Positions 54,411 to 63,860 of a DNA stretch of 64,000 bases are shown here, piece by piece. Made by a program: the position numbers and the translations under genes. Each line of letters opens with the position of its first letter. Positions within the stretch are counted from its first letter, which is position 1. The notes below the pieces were generated by a model. It searched no databases and was not told the origin of the DNA. It saw nothing but the letters and a program-made list of their open reading frames with translations. The DNA comes from Aestuariivirga litoralis (lineage in GTDB: Bacteria; Pseudomonadota; Alphaproteobacteria; Rhizobiales; Aestuariivirgaceae), in the NCBI RefSeq assembly GCF_015714715.1, contig NZ_WAHS01000001.1:806001-870000 (forward strand). Direction: 5' to 3'.

Positions 54411-55669
54411 AACGTGCTTATCTCAATGCCAAACTGGCGGGCGGCAACGGCGGATTGCTGATCGAGAATGGCTTGGTGGTTGCCGCTGGTGCTGATGTGA
54501 CCAAGGACAATGTGCCTGGCGCGCAGATGGTGGATTGCGGGGGCAAACTGTTGCTTCCCGGTCTGATCGACATGCGGGTGTTCACGGGCGAGCCCGGCAC
54601 CGAATACCGCGAGACATTGGCGACCGCTTCCGATGCGGCCGCTGCAGGCGGCGTGACCACGATGATCGTGATGCCGAACACTGATCCCGTCATCGATGAT
54701 GCAGCGATGGTGGATTTCATTCTGCGCCGGGCACGAGATACCGCCAAAGTGCGCGTGGCACCGATGTGCGCCATCACCAAGGGCCTCAAGGGCGAAGCGA
54801 TGACTGAGCTAGGCTTGATGAAGGCTGCAGGTGCGGTTGCGGCCACCGATGGCATCAAGTCGGTGACCAACGCGGCCCTGCTCCGCCGCACCATGACCTA
54901 TGCCAAGGATCACGGCATGCTGATCGTGCAGCATGTGGAAGAGCCTGGACTGGCCTCGGGCGTGATGAATGCCGGTGAAGCTGCCTCGCGGCTTGGCCTT
55001 GCGGGTTCGCATGCCATGGCCGAAGTGATGATGCTGGAGCGCGACCTGCGGCTGGTTGAAATGACCGGTGCTTCCTATCACGTGGCGCAGATTTCCTGTG
55101 CCGAAAGTGCCGAGGTGATGCGCCGCGCCAAGGCCAAGGGACTGGCCGTGTCTTGTGGTGTTTCGATCAATCACCTAGTGCTGAACGAGAATGACATCGG
55201 CGCTTACCGCACCTTCTTCAAGCTCTCGCCACCGCTGCGCTGCGAGAACGACAGGCGCGCCTTGGTCGAGGCCCTGCGCGAGGGTGTGATTGATGTGGTC
55301 GTATCAGGCCATGATCCGCAGAGTGATGACACCAAGCGCTTGCCCTTTGCCGAGGCGGCCTTTGGCGCAATTGGGCTGGATACTTTGATGGCTGGGCTTT
55401 TGTCGCTTTATCACAATGAAAACATATCTTTGAGCCGGATCATTGAAGCTGGATGTGAAGCACCTGCGCGCGTTCTGGGCTTGCCCCAAGGCAAGCTGGT
55501 GCCGGGTGCACCGGCTGATTTCTGCTTGGTTGATCCGCAGGCGTCGTGGAAAGTGCAGCCGGAGAGCCTATTCTCGAGGTCTAAAAACTCGCCTTTCGAG
55601 CACCGTACCATTGAAGGCCGGGTGATGGAAACCGTGGTCGCCGGACAGACGGTTTACAGCGCCGCCTAA
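54407..55669 (+). CDS. Dihydroorotase-like protein lacking metal-binding histidines (PyrC')
   Basis: 420 residues of the amidohydrolase/dihydroorotase family. The first metal site, D-x-H-x-H in active enzymes, reads DMRVF here ([14 protein letters not shown]); both histidines are gone. Later catalytic positions are also altered: [10 protein letters not shown] replaces the active D-H-A-P-H type site and SINHLVL replaces the usual PHHL. In Pseudomonas an inactive PyrC' next to PyrB helps assemble aspartate carbamoyltransferase, and the same may be true here. True dihydroorotase activity must come from another gene. Operon with pyrB (ATGA overlap) and followed 20 bases later by plsY. Confidence 0.85.
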   Translation: MKRAYLNAKLAGGNGGLLIENGLVVAAGADVTKDNVPGAQMVDCGGKLLLPGLIDMRVFTGEPGTEYRETLATASDAAAAGGVTTMIVMPNTDPVIDDAAMVDFILRRARDTAKVRVAPMCAITKGLKGEAMTELGLMKAAGAVAATDGIKSVTNAALLRRTMTYAKDHGMLIVQHVEEPGLASGVMNAGEAASRLGLAGSHAMAEVMMLERDLRLVEMTGASYHVAQISCAESAEVMRRAKAKGLAVSCGVSINHLVLNENDIGAYRTFFKLSPPLRCENDRRALVEALREGVIDVVVSGHDPQSDDTKRLPFAEAAFGAIGLDTLMAGLLSLYHNENISLSRIIEAGCEAPARVLGLPQGKLVPGAPADFCLVDPQASWKVQPESLFSRSKNSPFEHRTIEGRVMETVVAGQTVYSAA

Positions 55670-55689
55670 GCCATTGTAGGGTCTCACTT

Positions 55690-56313
55690 ATGGGCGGCAC
55701 AATCATCACTATCATTATCGGCTACCTGCTCGGCTCAATTCCGTTTGGCCTCCTATTGGCGAGATCTGCGGGTCTCGGCGATGTGCGCAAGATCGGTTCG
55801 GGCAATATCGGTGCGACCAATGTGCTGCGCACCGGCAACAAGACAGTCGCTGCACTCACGTTGGCTTGCGATGTTCTGAAGGGTCTGATCCCAGTCTTGA
55901 TTGGCTGCTATGCCTTCACCTCCGCCGCCGCGATGCTGGGCGGGTTGGCCGCTTTGGCGGGGCACATCTTCCCTGTCTGGCTGGGCTTCAAGGGTGGCAA
56001 AGGCGTTGCGACTGCGCTTGGCGTGCTGCTCGGCTGGTCCTGGCCTTTGGCGCTCATCGTGGCTGCGGCGTGGCTGCTGATGTTTGTGATCTTCCGCATC
56101 TCGTCACTCTCGGCGCTGACGGCTGCTGTGGTGGGGGTGCCGGTCGCGTTCATGTTTGGCATGGTGGGCAATCCGGATGAGCTCTTTGTGTTTGCGACGC
56201 TCTGGCCTCGGGTTTTGATCGTGGCGCTGGTTGTCATCATCACCCACCGCGCCAATATTGCCCGGCTGCTGAACGGCACGGAGCCGCGCTCGTCATTCTC
56301 CAAAGCAAAATGA
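55690..56313 (+). CDS. plsY: Glycerol-3-phosphate acyltransferase PlsY
   Basis: Membrane enzyme using acyl-phosphate to acylate glycerol-3-phosphate, the first step of phospholipid synthesis. 207 residues with about five helices. Motifs: GSGNIGATNVLRTGNK (about 37-52), GHIFPVWLGFKGGKGVAT (about 94-111) and HRANIARLLNGTEPR near the C terminus. Standard size. Overlaps dprA by four bases (ATGA), the usual plsY-dprA pair. Confidence 0.95.
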   Translation: MGGTIITIIIGYLLGSIPFGLLLARSAGLGDVRKIGSGNIGATNVLRTGNKTVAALTLACDVLKGLIPVLIGCYAFTSAAAMLGGLAALAGHIFPVWLGFKGGKGVATALGVLLGWSWPLALIVAAAWLLMFVIFRISSLSALTAAVVGVPVAFMFGMVGNPDELFVFATLWPRVLIVALVVIITHRANIARLLNGTEPRSSFSKAK

Positions 56314-57392
56314 AACTTCGCGCGCTGTCGGATCAGGAGCGTTTGTCCTGGCACCGGCTGGCGCAGAGTGAAAGCATCGGGGCTGCCACTTTCCAGAAAT
56401 TGATCGAGCGGTTTGATACGGCGGATGAAGCCATCGCTGCACTGCCCGATCTGTCGCGCCGCAAGGTCAGTCTTTACGATGCGGCGCGGGCCGAGGCGGA
56501 TTTTGCGCGGGCCAGCCAGTACGGGGCGTTTTATCTGGCGCTGTGTGAGCCGTCTTATCCGGAGTTACTGCGTCAATCCCCCGGCCCTCCGCCGCTGATC
56601 TGCGTGAAGGGACGCATAGGCCTGCTTGAAAAACCTTCAGTGGCGATTGTGGGTGCGCGCAATGCGTCTGCCGTCGGCATGCGCTTTACGCGCACGCTGA
56701 GCAGCGAACTTGGTGGTGCGGGCTTCAGCATTGTCTCTGGACTTGCACGCGGCATTGACCGGGCGGCGCATGATGCCAGCCTTTCCACCGGCACGATTGC
56801 AGTGGTGGCCGGCGGCATCGATCATATTTACCCACCGGAAAATGCGAGCCTGCATGATGCCATTGGAGAGCAAGGATTGCTGGTGGCGGAAATGCCACTT
56901 GGCACGGCCCCCAAGGCGGAATATTTCCCACGCCGCAACCGGGTGATCGCGGGACTGTCGTTGGCCACGATCGTGGTGGAGGCGGCATTGCGCTCCGGTT
57001 CGCTCAGTACTGCAAGGTTGGCCAATGAGGCGGGCCGCGATGTGTTTGCGGTTCCCGGCTCGCCTCTTGATCCACGCTGCGAAGGCACCAATGGGCTGAT
57101 CAAGGATGGCGCGCATATGCTGATGCGGGCGGCTGATGTAATCAATGTGCTGGGCTCAGCGCAGGTTTTATCTATATCAGCATCGCCGCTGATGGCTATG
57201 TCCCCTGCCCCGGCAAGTGATGATGTGAAGCGCCGCGTGCTGGAGCTTTTGTCGCCGACACCGATTGATCTTGATGACCTGGTGCGTGAAGCGGGTGCAG
57301 CACCCGACCAGGTTTTGGCCGTCATCATGGAGCTGGAAATCGCCGGGCAGGTGCAGCGTTTGGCGGGTGGACGGATCGCGCGACTAAGCTGA
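56310..57392 (+). CDS. dprA: DNA-processing protein DprA
   Basis: 360 residues. The Rossmann-like DNA-binding domain holds VAIVGARNASAVGMRF, SGLARGIDRAAHDASL and EYFPRRNRVIAGLS; a C-terminal winged helix follows (about 300-360, PTPIDLDDLVREAGAAPDQVLAVIMELEIAGQVQR). It protects incoming single-stranded DNA and loads RecA in naturally transformable bacteria, but is conserved much more widely. In many alphaproteobacteria it lies directly before topA; here four genes intervene. Confidence 0.94.
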   Translation: MKLRALSDQERLSWHRLAQSESIGAATFQKLIERFDTADEAIAALPDLSRRKVSLYDAARAEADFARASQYGAFYLALCEPSYPELLRQSPGPPPLICVKGRIGLLEKPSVAIVGARNASAVGMRFTRTLSSELGGAGFSIVSGLARGIDRAAHDASLSTGTIAVVAGGIDHIYPPENASLHDAIGEQGLLVAEMPLGTAPKAEYFPRRNRVIAGLSLATIVVEAALRSGSLSTARLANEAGRDVFAVPGSPLDPRCEGTNGLIKDGAHMLMRAADVINVLGSAQVLSISASPLMAMSPAPASDDVKRRVLELLSPTPIDLDDLVREAGAAPDQVLAVIMELEIAGQVQRLAGGRIARLS

Positions 57393-57395
57393 CGC

Positions 57396-58052
57396 TCAAT
57401 CCACTTCGTCTTCCGGGACGATCCACTTTTCCTTCAGCGCTTCCGTGAGCCAACTCCGAAAGGCGGGGCTTTGCAATATAGCATCCATATAGGCGCGGCT
57501 CTGCTTCGAGACGGGGATTGCGTAGGTATCGAGGCGCGTGACGACGGGTGCGAACATCGCATCTGCGTTGGAGAATTTGCCGAACAGGAATGGTCCGCCC
57601 TTGCCGTAGGCTTTGCGTGCATCAGCCCACAGGCTTTCAAGGCGCGCCACATCGGCCCTGATGCCATCCGTCATTGGCACCTGCTTGGGCGGGCGGCGCA
57701 GGTTCATCGGGCAAGCGTTTCGGATATGGCGGAAGCCCGCATGCATTTCAGAACACATGGAACGTGCCAATGCGCGCGCGGCTTTGTTCTTGGGCCACAG
57801 GTTTTTCTCCGGCCAAGTTTCAGCGATATACTCCATGATGGCAAGGGTTTCCCAGATCACCAGACCATTGTGTTTCAGGATGGGCACCAGGCCCGCTTTG
57901 GAAATGCGCTTCACTGTTTTGCTGAATTGCGGCTCGCCGAAGCGGATCATTTTTTCATCGAAAGCAATACCGGCACCGGCCAGCGCCATATAAGGCCTGA
58001 GCGACCAGGATGAGTAATTCTTGTTGCCGATGATGAGCAGTGGTGTTGCCAT
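57396..58052 (-). CDS. Glutathione S-transferase family protein
   Basis: 218 residues, N-terminal thioredoxin fold with GNKNYSSWSLRPYMALAGAGI and a substrate helix GLVPILKHNGLVIWETLAIMEYIAETWPEK, then an all-helical C-terminal domain. The glutathione-contact ES/EY motif is ETLAI. Substrate unknown. It converges on dprA with a three-base gap; part of a four-gene insertion between dprA and topA. Confidence 0.88.
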   Translation of the reverse strand: MATPLLIIGNKNYSSWSLRPYMALAGAGIAFDEKMIRFGEPQFSKTVKRISKAGLVPILKHNGLVIWETLAIMEYIAETWPEKNLWPKNKAARALARSMCSEMHAGFRHIRNACPMNLRRPPKQVPMTDGIRADVARLESLWADARKAYGKGGPFLFGKFSNADAMFAPVVTRLDTYAIPVSKQSRAYMDAILQSPAFRSWLTEALKEKWIVPEDEVD

Positions 58053-58079
58053 ATTGGTCCTCCCCGATGAGGCACAGCG

Positions 58080-59279
58080 TTACATGGATTTTGGCAGATA
58101 GCGCCACACCAAAACGCTCATCAAGCTCACTGATCCACCCAAAATGATGAAGACAATGGATACATCATAATATTTCAGCGCGACGGCATAGACGATCGAG
58201 GGCAGCAGGTCGGAGAAGTCGAGGAAAGTACGATACACCGCCGTCATGCGCTGGCGCTCGTGAAAGCGCACTGAACGCAGATAGGGAATGCCGCCGATGG
58301 AATCGATGCCTGATGCCGCGAGTGCCCCCAGCAACAGCATCGCCGCCGCCAGATAGGGAAAGGTGGTGCCGAAGAAGCCCGTAAGAAGACTTGCCATAGC
58401 CATCGCAGCAAAGCACGCTGCGATGACAATGCGCACGCCGAGCTTCCTGGCGGCCGGCCCATAGAAAAACGCAAAGAGCAGGAAGAATTGGCTCAAAGAA
58501 ATGATCAGGCCGCCGGCCGATTTTCCAAGTCCGCCTTCGATCATCAGCAGCGGGCCATAGGTAAAGAAACCGGCCCAGAAGCAGGATCGCGCAAAGGCGA
58601 TGGACCAGGCCAGACGCAGGCGCGGCTGGCGGACGAAGTGCATCACATTGGCGAGTGGGTTGAAGGGCTGGAGGTTGCCGGATGGCATGGTCACCGGGTC
58701 ATGCAGCCGCATATACCAGAAGGTGGACAAGAGCACGGTTGCCGAAGCGATGGCCGCGATTTGCGGCGCCCATGGTCCGCCGTGCTGGTAAAGCCAGACA
58801 CCGGCGAAGGGCCCCACCACCCAGGCCAAGGTGGAGATGGCCAGGCGGAAGGGTTCACTGGTAGTCAGTTCGGTTTTTTTGATATTGTCGAGGATATAAA
58901 GCTGCAGCGTCACATTGGTGATCGAAGCGCCGATATTGCGCAGCATGGTGCCGGCGATTTGGCCTTCGAGCGTAAATGTTGCCAGCGCCAAGCTGCCCAG
59001 CAGCATCAGTGTGCAGCCCATTGTGTAGGTCCAGCGGCGGCGCATCCGCCGGAACAGGAACGGCAGCAGTAAAGTCGTGACCAGGACCGTGGCGGAAACG
59101 ACGGTACCCAGCACAGAAATTTTCTGGGTGGAATGCAGGATGTCGTAGGCCTGGATGGAGAGCACGCCTGAATTAAACGACCGGGTGAGCGATTCAAGCA
59201 GGAACAGGATGCCAAAGGTCCACACCCCTGCCCGGTTTCGCTTGTCGGGCAGAATCACGGAGGCCATTTGCTCACTCAT
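58080..59279 (-). CDS. Major facilitator superfamily transporter
   Basis: 399 residues, about 12 hydrophobic segments, with the MFS loop (RRMRRRWTYTMGCTL) after TM2. ATG 59279 (MSEQMASVILPDKRNRAG) was chosen because the longer frame to 59450 has no hydrophobic start and overlaps the CDF gene. No substrate family was recognised. It lies 27 bases downstream of the GST start, same strand, and is divergent from the CDF transporter, whose start is 80 bases away. Confidence 0.85.
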   Translation of the reverse strand: MSEQMASVILPDKRNRAGVWTFGILFLLESLTRSFNSGVLSIQAYDILHSTQKISVLGTVVSATVLVTTLLLPFLFRRMRRRWTYTMGCTLMLLGSLALATFTLEGQIAGTMLRNIGASITNVTLQLYILDNIKKTELTTSEPFRLAISTLAWVVGPFAGVWLYQHGGPWAPQIAAIASATVLLSTFWYMRLHDPVTMPSGNLQPFNPLANVMHFVRQPRLRLAWSIAFARSCFWAGFFTYGPLLMIEGGLGKSAGGLIISLSQFFLLFAFFYGPAARKLGVRIVIAACFAAMAMASLLTGFFGTTFPYLAAAMLLLGALAASGIDSIGGIPYLRSVRFHERQRMTAVYRTFLDFSDLLPSIVYAVALKYYDVSIVFIILGGSVSLMSVLVWRYLPKSM

Positions 59280-59359
59280 AAAGCGGCATTTGCAGCGCCA
59301 GTGGGCGGCGCGCAATAGCCACATTGGCCAAAAAGTCTCACCAGCTGTATGAGGGATGG

Positions 59360-60754
59360 ATGAGCGAAACTTCATCCGGAAAACACCAGGCGGCCCTGCT
59401 CTCCATGGTGGTGAGCGCCGCCTTAGCAGGGAGCAAGCTGGTGGTCGCACTTCTCACCGGCTCGCTCGGCGTGCTGTCGGAAGCGCTGCACAGTTTGATT
59501 GATTTCGGCGCCACGGTGATGACGCTGCTGGCGGTGCGTTGGGCCGATGAGCCTGCTGATGATGACCATCATTACGGCCATGCCAAGATTGAGAGCGTGG
59601 CGGCGCTGATGGAATCGGTGCTGTTGGTACTGACTGCACTCTACATCGCCTATGAAGCGGTGTTGAGGTTGATGTCCGGCGCTGCGCCGCACGACTTGCC
59701 CTGGTGGGCGCCTGCTCTGTTCGTCATCGCCATTCTGGTTGATCTCAACCGGTCGCGGGCTTTGATGAAAGTGGCCAAGGCGGAATCGAGCGAAGCGCTG
59801 GCGGCTGATGCGGCGCATTTCCGCTCGGACATGTATGGATCGACGGCCGTGCTGGCGGGTCTGATGGGCATCTGGCTGGGTCTGCCCTGGGCGGATTCTG
59901 CCGCTGCGCTGGTGGTATCTGGTTTCATCGCGTGGATCGCGGTGAAACTGGGCCGTGATACATTGGCCACGTTGCTGGACCGCGCGCCGGATGGTGTTGC
60001 GGAAAAAATAAGAGCGGTGGCGGAGCATGAGGCGGGCGTGCTGCGGGTGAATGAATTGCGGCTGCGGCAGGCGGGCGCCACCACTTATGTTTCGCTCGCC
60101 GCAGAAGTGCCGCGCACCCTGCCGCCCGCCTCCATCGAAGGTTTGCGTGAGGAGCTCAAGCGCAAGATTGAAGCGGCGGTGGGCAAGCCTGATCTGAGCG
60201 TGGTGCTCAATCCCGTGGCGCTGGATTCGGAAACCGCCCAGCAGAAGGTCAGCGTCATTGCTGCCGAGCGTGGGCTCTATATCCACCACCTCGTGGTGCA
60301 AAACATTTCTGGCAAACTTGCCGTGAGTTTCGATGTGGAGATGGACGGTGCAACGCCGCTGGACGAAGCGCATGAACGTGCCACCGAACTTGAGGACGCG
60401 ATCCGCGATGGCCTTGGTGGCGATGTGGAAGTGGAAAGCCATGTCGAGCCCAAGCCGGAAAGCCAGCTGCATGGTGAAGATGCGGGGCCAGCGGTGACGG
60501 CCAAGGTGGAAAAGGCGATCAAAACCATTGCCGCCGCGGAGAATGAGATGAGCGATGTGCATAATGTGCGGGTGCGGCGGGTGGATCAGGGCCTGTTCGT
60601 ACATTACCATTGCCGCTTCGCGCCAGGGATGCGGATCGTTGTCATTCATCAGGTCCAGGATCGGGTGGAAGCGCGGCTGATGGACAAGCTGAAAAATGTC
60701 AGGCGGGTGGTGGCGCATGCCGAGCCCGTTGGCCGGGCACGTCACAAGCTCTAA
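59360..60754 (+). CDS. Cation diffusion facilitator with extended three-module C-terminal region
   Basis: 464 residues. The transmembrane domain (about 10-205) has six helices, with metal ligands in SEALHSLIDFGATV (HxxxD) and AAHFRSDMYGS (HxxxD), consistent with Zn/Fe/Mn efflux; YGHAKIESVAALMES is the usual loop. After it comes not one but apparently three dimerisation-like units: about 214-293 (AEKIRAVAEHEAGVLRVNELRLR), about 299-374 (AAERGLYIHHLVVQN...DVEVESHVEP) and about 385-460 (MSDVHNVRVRRVDQGLFVHYHCRF). Most CDF proteins have one. ATG 59360 chosen. Converges on the next gene with one base between stops. Confidence 0.88.
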   Translation: MSETSSGKHQAALLSMVVSAALAGSKLVVALLTGSLGVLSEALHSLIDFGATVMTLLAVRWADEPADDDHHYGHAKIESVAALMESVLLVLTALYIAYEAVLRLMSGAAPHDLPWWAPALFVIAILVDLNRSRALMKVAKAESSEALAADAAHFRSDMYGSTAVLAGLMGIWLGLPWADSAAALVVSGFIAWIAVKLGRDTLATLLDRAPDGVAEKIRAVAEHEAGVLRVNELRLRQAGATTYVSLAAEVPRTLPPASIEGLREELKRKIEAAVGKPDLSVVLNPVALDSETAQQKVSVIAAERGLYIHHLVVQNISGKLAVSFDVEMDGATPLDEAHERATELEDAIRDGLGGDVEVESHVEPKPESQLHGEDAGPAVTAKVEKAIKTIAAAENEMSDVHNVRVRRVDQGLFVHYHCRFAPGMRIVVIHQVQDRVEARLMDKLKNVRRVVAHAEPVGRARHKL

Positions 60755-60755
60755 C

Positions 60756-61067
60756 TCAGCGCTTCCGGCGGAGCGTCGGCTTGGGCTGTAGGGCCTGCCA
60801 TTCTTCAAAATCCTCAGGCGACACATCCACCGGGTGGGCCGCCGAGTAGGCTTCGTAGTAGGCCAGTTCAAACAGGTCTTCCAAGGGCTTCAGACCCTGC
60901 GTCCGCGCGATTTTCATCATCTGCAAGGTCATGTCGGCCAGATAGACAGCGGCTTCGTGGGGGTGCAGACTGGCTTCGGGGCCAGGTTGCCGATGAGCCG
61001 CTACGATGATGGTTTTTCCCTGGGGCACAGCAAATCTGCGGGTTGTTGTTCTCGTTAGACTCAACAT
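60756..61067 (-). CDS. Hypothetical small protein
   Basis: 103 residues, no signal peptide. The best conserved-looking stretch is AAVYLADMTLQMMKIARTQGLKPLEDLFELAYYEAYSA (about 39-76), a helical pattern seen in small alphaproteobacterial hypothetical proteins; the tail is basic (TLRRKR). Start could be the ATG at 61067 or a later Met. Function unknown. It converges on the CDF gene (one-base gap) and reads away from topA. Confidence 0.6.
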   Translation of the reverse strand: MLSLTRTTTRRFAVPQGKTIIVAAHRQPGPEASLHPHEAAVYLADMTLQMMKIARTQGLKPLEDLFELAYYEAYSAAHPVDVSPEDFEEWQALQPKPTLRRKR

Positions 61068-61205
61068 AGGAGTGCTCCACTCCCTGTAAATAAACCGGAG
61101 GTTGTTGTTGGGTTGTATTTTGCCCGCGTTTCGGGTCGCGCGCAGGCCCCAACTTGCAGATTGGGGGCTTCCACTCTATGTGAAGCGCCTTATCTGGATG
61201 TCTGA
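61068..61205. promoter_or_regulatory. Structured region upstream of topA
   Basis: Two inverted repeats lie between the small hypothetical gene and topA: GGAGTG-CTC-CACTCC (61069-61083) and GCCCCAA (61146-61152) with TTGGGG (61161-61166). The topA promoter must lie here. No clear -35/-10 pair was found. DNA structure near topA could act as a supercoiling sensor (inference only). Confidence 0.4.
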
Positions 61206-63860
61206 ATGACCGTTGTCGTCGTAGAATCGCCCGCCAAGGCCAAAACCATCAACAAATATCTCGGCAAGGATTTCACCGTCCTGGCTTCGTTTGGCCATGT
61301 CCGCGACTTGCCGGCCAAGGACGGGTCGGTAAAGCCCGACGAAGACTTTGCGATGGATTGGGAGGTGGATTCCAAATCCGCCAAGCGGCTGGCTGACATT
61401 GCCGCGGCCCTCAAGGGCTCGGACCGCCTCGTTCTCGCCACCGACCCTGATCGCGAAGGCGAAGCCATTTCCTGGCACGTGATGGAAGTGCTGAAGAAGA
61501 AGGGCGCGCTCAAAGGCAAGACCGTGCAGCGCGTCGCCTTTAACGCCATCACCAAATCCGCCATTCTGGACGCAATGGCGCATCCGCGTGATGTGGATGG
61601 GCCACTGGTTGATGCCTATCTGGCGCGCCGCGCTTTGGACTATCTCGTCGGCTTTACGCTCTCGCCCGTGTTGTGGCGCAAGCTTCCGGGCTCGCGCTCG
61701 GCGGGCCGCGTGCAATCGGTTGCGTTGCGGCTGATCAGCGACCGTGAATTGGAAATCGAAGCCTTCAAGGCTCAGGAATACTGGACCATCGATGGCAAGT
61801 TCGTCACCGCACAGGGTGCCGAGTTTGAAGCAGGCCTCGCCCATGTGGATGGCAAGCGCCTTGAAAAGCTGGCAATTGCGGATGCCGCATCGGCTGAGGC
61901 TATTGCCGCAACTTTGAAAGGCCAGCCTTTCAAAGTGGACAGCCTTGAAAGCAAGCCGGCCAAGCGTAACCCGTTCCCGCCCTTCCGCACCTCTACGCTG
62001 CAGCAGGAAGCTTCGCGGAAGCTTGGTTATTCTTCGGCGCGCACCATGCAGATCGCCCAGCGCCTTTATGAGGGCGTGGACATCGGCGGTGAAACGGTGG
62101 GACTGATCACCTATATGCGTACCGACGGCGTGGATATGGCTTCAGAAGCCATTGCCGCCTCGCGCAACGCCATCCTGAAACATTTCGGCGAGCCCTATGT
62201 GCCGCCGGTTCCGCGCAAATATACCTCCAAGGCCAAGAATGCACAGGAAGCGCATGAAGCGATCCGCCCGACCGATCCATCGCGCCACCCGGACCAGGTG
62301 CGCGGCACGCTGGAACCTGAGCAGTTCGCGCTTTATGATTTGATCTGGAAGCGCACGATTGCCAGCCAGATGGAAAGCGCTGAGATGGAGCGCACCACCG
62401 CCGACATCGCCGCGACGGGCCGTGACGGCAAGGTCTATTCCTTCCGTGCCAATGGCTCGGTGGTGAAGTTTGACGGCTTCCTGCGCGCCTATACTGAAGA
62501 CCTTGATGACGACGAGGACGAAGATGCACGCCGCCTGCCGCCGATGGCGCGCGGTGATTCAACCGGCGTGCGCGGTATTGATCCGGCCCAGCATTTCACC
62601 GAGCCGCCGCCGCGCTATTCGGAAGCCTCGCTGATCAAGAAGCTGGAAGAATTGGGCATTGGCCGCCCCTCGACTTATGTCTCGATCCTCAAGACGCTGG
62701 GCGACCGTGGCTATATGCGCATCGAAAAGAAGCGCCTGATCCCTGAAGATAAAGGCCGCGTGGTTACGGCGTTCCTTGAAAGCTTCTTCAAGCGCTATGT
62801 GGAATATGATTTCACTGCCGATCTTGAAGAACAGCTCGACAAGATTTCCAATGGCGACATTGAATACAAGCAAGTGCTGCGCGATTTCTGGAAGGATTTC
62901 ACGGCGGCGCTTGGCGAAGTGAAAGACCTGCGCATCACTCAGGTGATCGACTCGCTGAATGACTTGCTGGCGCCGCATATTTTCCCGGACAAGGGCGATG
63001 GCACTGATCCGCGCAAATGCCCGAATTGCGAAACCGGCCAGCTTTCGATGAAGCTGGGGCGCTTCGGCTCATTCGTCGGCTGCACCAATTATCCGGATTG
63101 CAATTACACGCGCCCGCTCTCTATTGGCGGCGGCGATGGTGGCGACGCGGTGCCGGCTGACGGCATCGTGTTGGGCCAAGACCCGGAGACCGGGCAGAAC
63201 GTCACGCGCCGTGTGGGCCGCTTTGGCCCCTATCTGCAACTTGGTGAAGCGGTGGACGGTGAGAAGCCGACGCGCGCTTCGATTCCGAAGAATGTAAGCC
63301 CGGCCACGATAGAGCTTGATCAGGCGCTAAAGCTGCTTTCACTGCCGCGCGAAGTGGGCATTCATCCGGAAACGAAAACGCCGATCACCGCCAATTTCGG
63401 CCGCTTTGGGCCCTATATTGTGCATGATGGTGTGTATGCCAATCTGAAAGACCCGGAAGAAGTCTTCACCATCGGCCTCAACCGTGCAGTGGACTTGCTG
63501 GCGGAGAAGCGCCTCAAAGGGCCGTCGAAACGCACACGTCCGGGGGCATTGAAGAATCTCGGCGCGCATCCTGATGGCACCGGAAATGTTGAAGTCTTCA
63601 ACGGCCAGTATGGCGCCTATGTGAAGCATGGCAAGACAAATGCCACCATTCCGAAGGACAAGACGGCGGAGACGATCACGCTGGATGAAGCCGTGTCGCT
63701 CATCGCTGAGCGCGAAATGGCAACGGGCAAGAAGCCGGCGAAGAAAGCTGCCAAAAAGGTTGCGAAGAAAACCGCACCGAAAAAGGCTGCCAAGAAAGCT
63801 CCGGCAAAAAAAGCTGCTGCAAAAAAACCGGCCAAGGCCAAAGTTGCCGAAGAAGCCTAA
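61206..63860 (+). CDS. topA: DNA topoisomerase I
   Basis: Type IA topoisomerase relaxing negative supercoils, 884 residues. TOPRIM domain (VVVESPAKAKTINKYLG; metal-binding ATDPDREGEAISWHVMEVL), active-site Tyr303 (GLITYMRTDGVD), a Cys4 zinc ribbon (CPNCETGQL...GCTNYPDC, about 605-637) and further ribbon-like repeats without cysteines (FGPYLQLG, FGPYIVHDG, YGAYVKHGK). The last about 45 residues are a Lys/Ala/Pro-rich histone-H1-like tail. Standard plus-strand partner of dprA in this group. It overlaps the rnr start by 17 bases. Confidence 0.97.
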   Translation: MTVVVVESPAKAKTINKYLGKDFTVLASFGHVRDLPAKDGSVKPDEDFAMDWEVDSKSAKRLADIAAALKGSDRLVLATDPDREGEAISWHVMEVLKKKGALKGKTVQRVAFNAITKSAILDAMAHPRDVDGPLVDAYLARRALDYLVGFTLSPVLWRKLPGSRSAGRVQSVALRLISDRELEIEAFKAQEYWTIDGKFVTAQGAEFEAGLAHVDGKRLEKLAIADAASAEAIAATLKGQPFKVDSLESKPAKRNPFPPFRTSTLQQEASRKLGYSSARTMQIAQRLYEGVDIGGETVGLITYMRTDGVDMASEAIAASRNAILKHFGEPYVPPVPRKYTSKAKNAQEAHEAIRPTDPSRHPDQVRGTLEPEQFALYDLIWKRTIASQMESAEMERTTADIAATGRDGKVYSFRANGSVVKFDGFLRAYTEDLDDDEDEDARRLPPMARGDSTGVRGIDPAQHFTEPPPRYSEASLIKKLEELGIGRPSTYVSILKTLGDRGYMRIEKKRLIPEDKGRVVTAFLESFFKRYVEYDFTADLEEQLDKISNGDIEYKQVLRDFWKDFTAALGEVKDLRITQVIDSLNDLLAPHIFPDKGDGTDPRKCPNCETGQLSMKLGRFGSFVGCTNYPDCNYTRPLSIGGGDGGDAVPADGIVLGQDPETGQNVTRRVGRFGPYLQLGEAVDGEKPTRASIPKNVSPATIELDQALKLLSLPREVGIHPETKTPITANFGRFGPYIVHDGVYANLKDPEEVFTIGLNRAVDLLAEKRLKGPSKRTRPGALKNLGAHPDGTGNVEVFNGQYGAYVKHGKTNATIPKDKTAETITLDEAVSLIAEREMATGKKPAKKAAKKVAKKTAPKKAAKKAPAKKAAAKKPAKAKVAEEA

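Noticed and set aside
59423-60871. 482-codon minus-strand ORF across the CDF gene
   Set aside because: Arg/His-rich antisense product of the transporter gene; no family resemblance.
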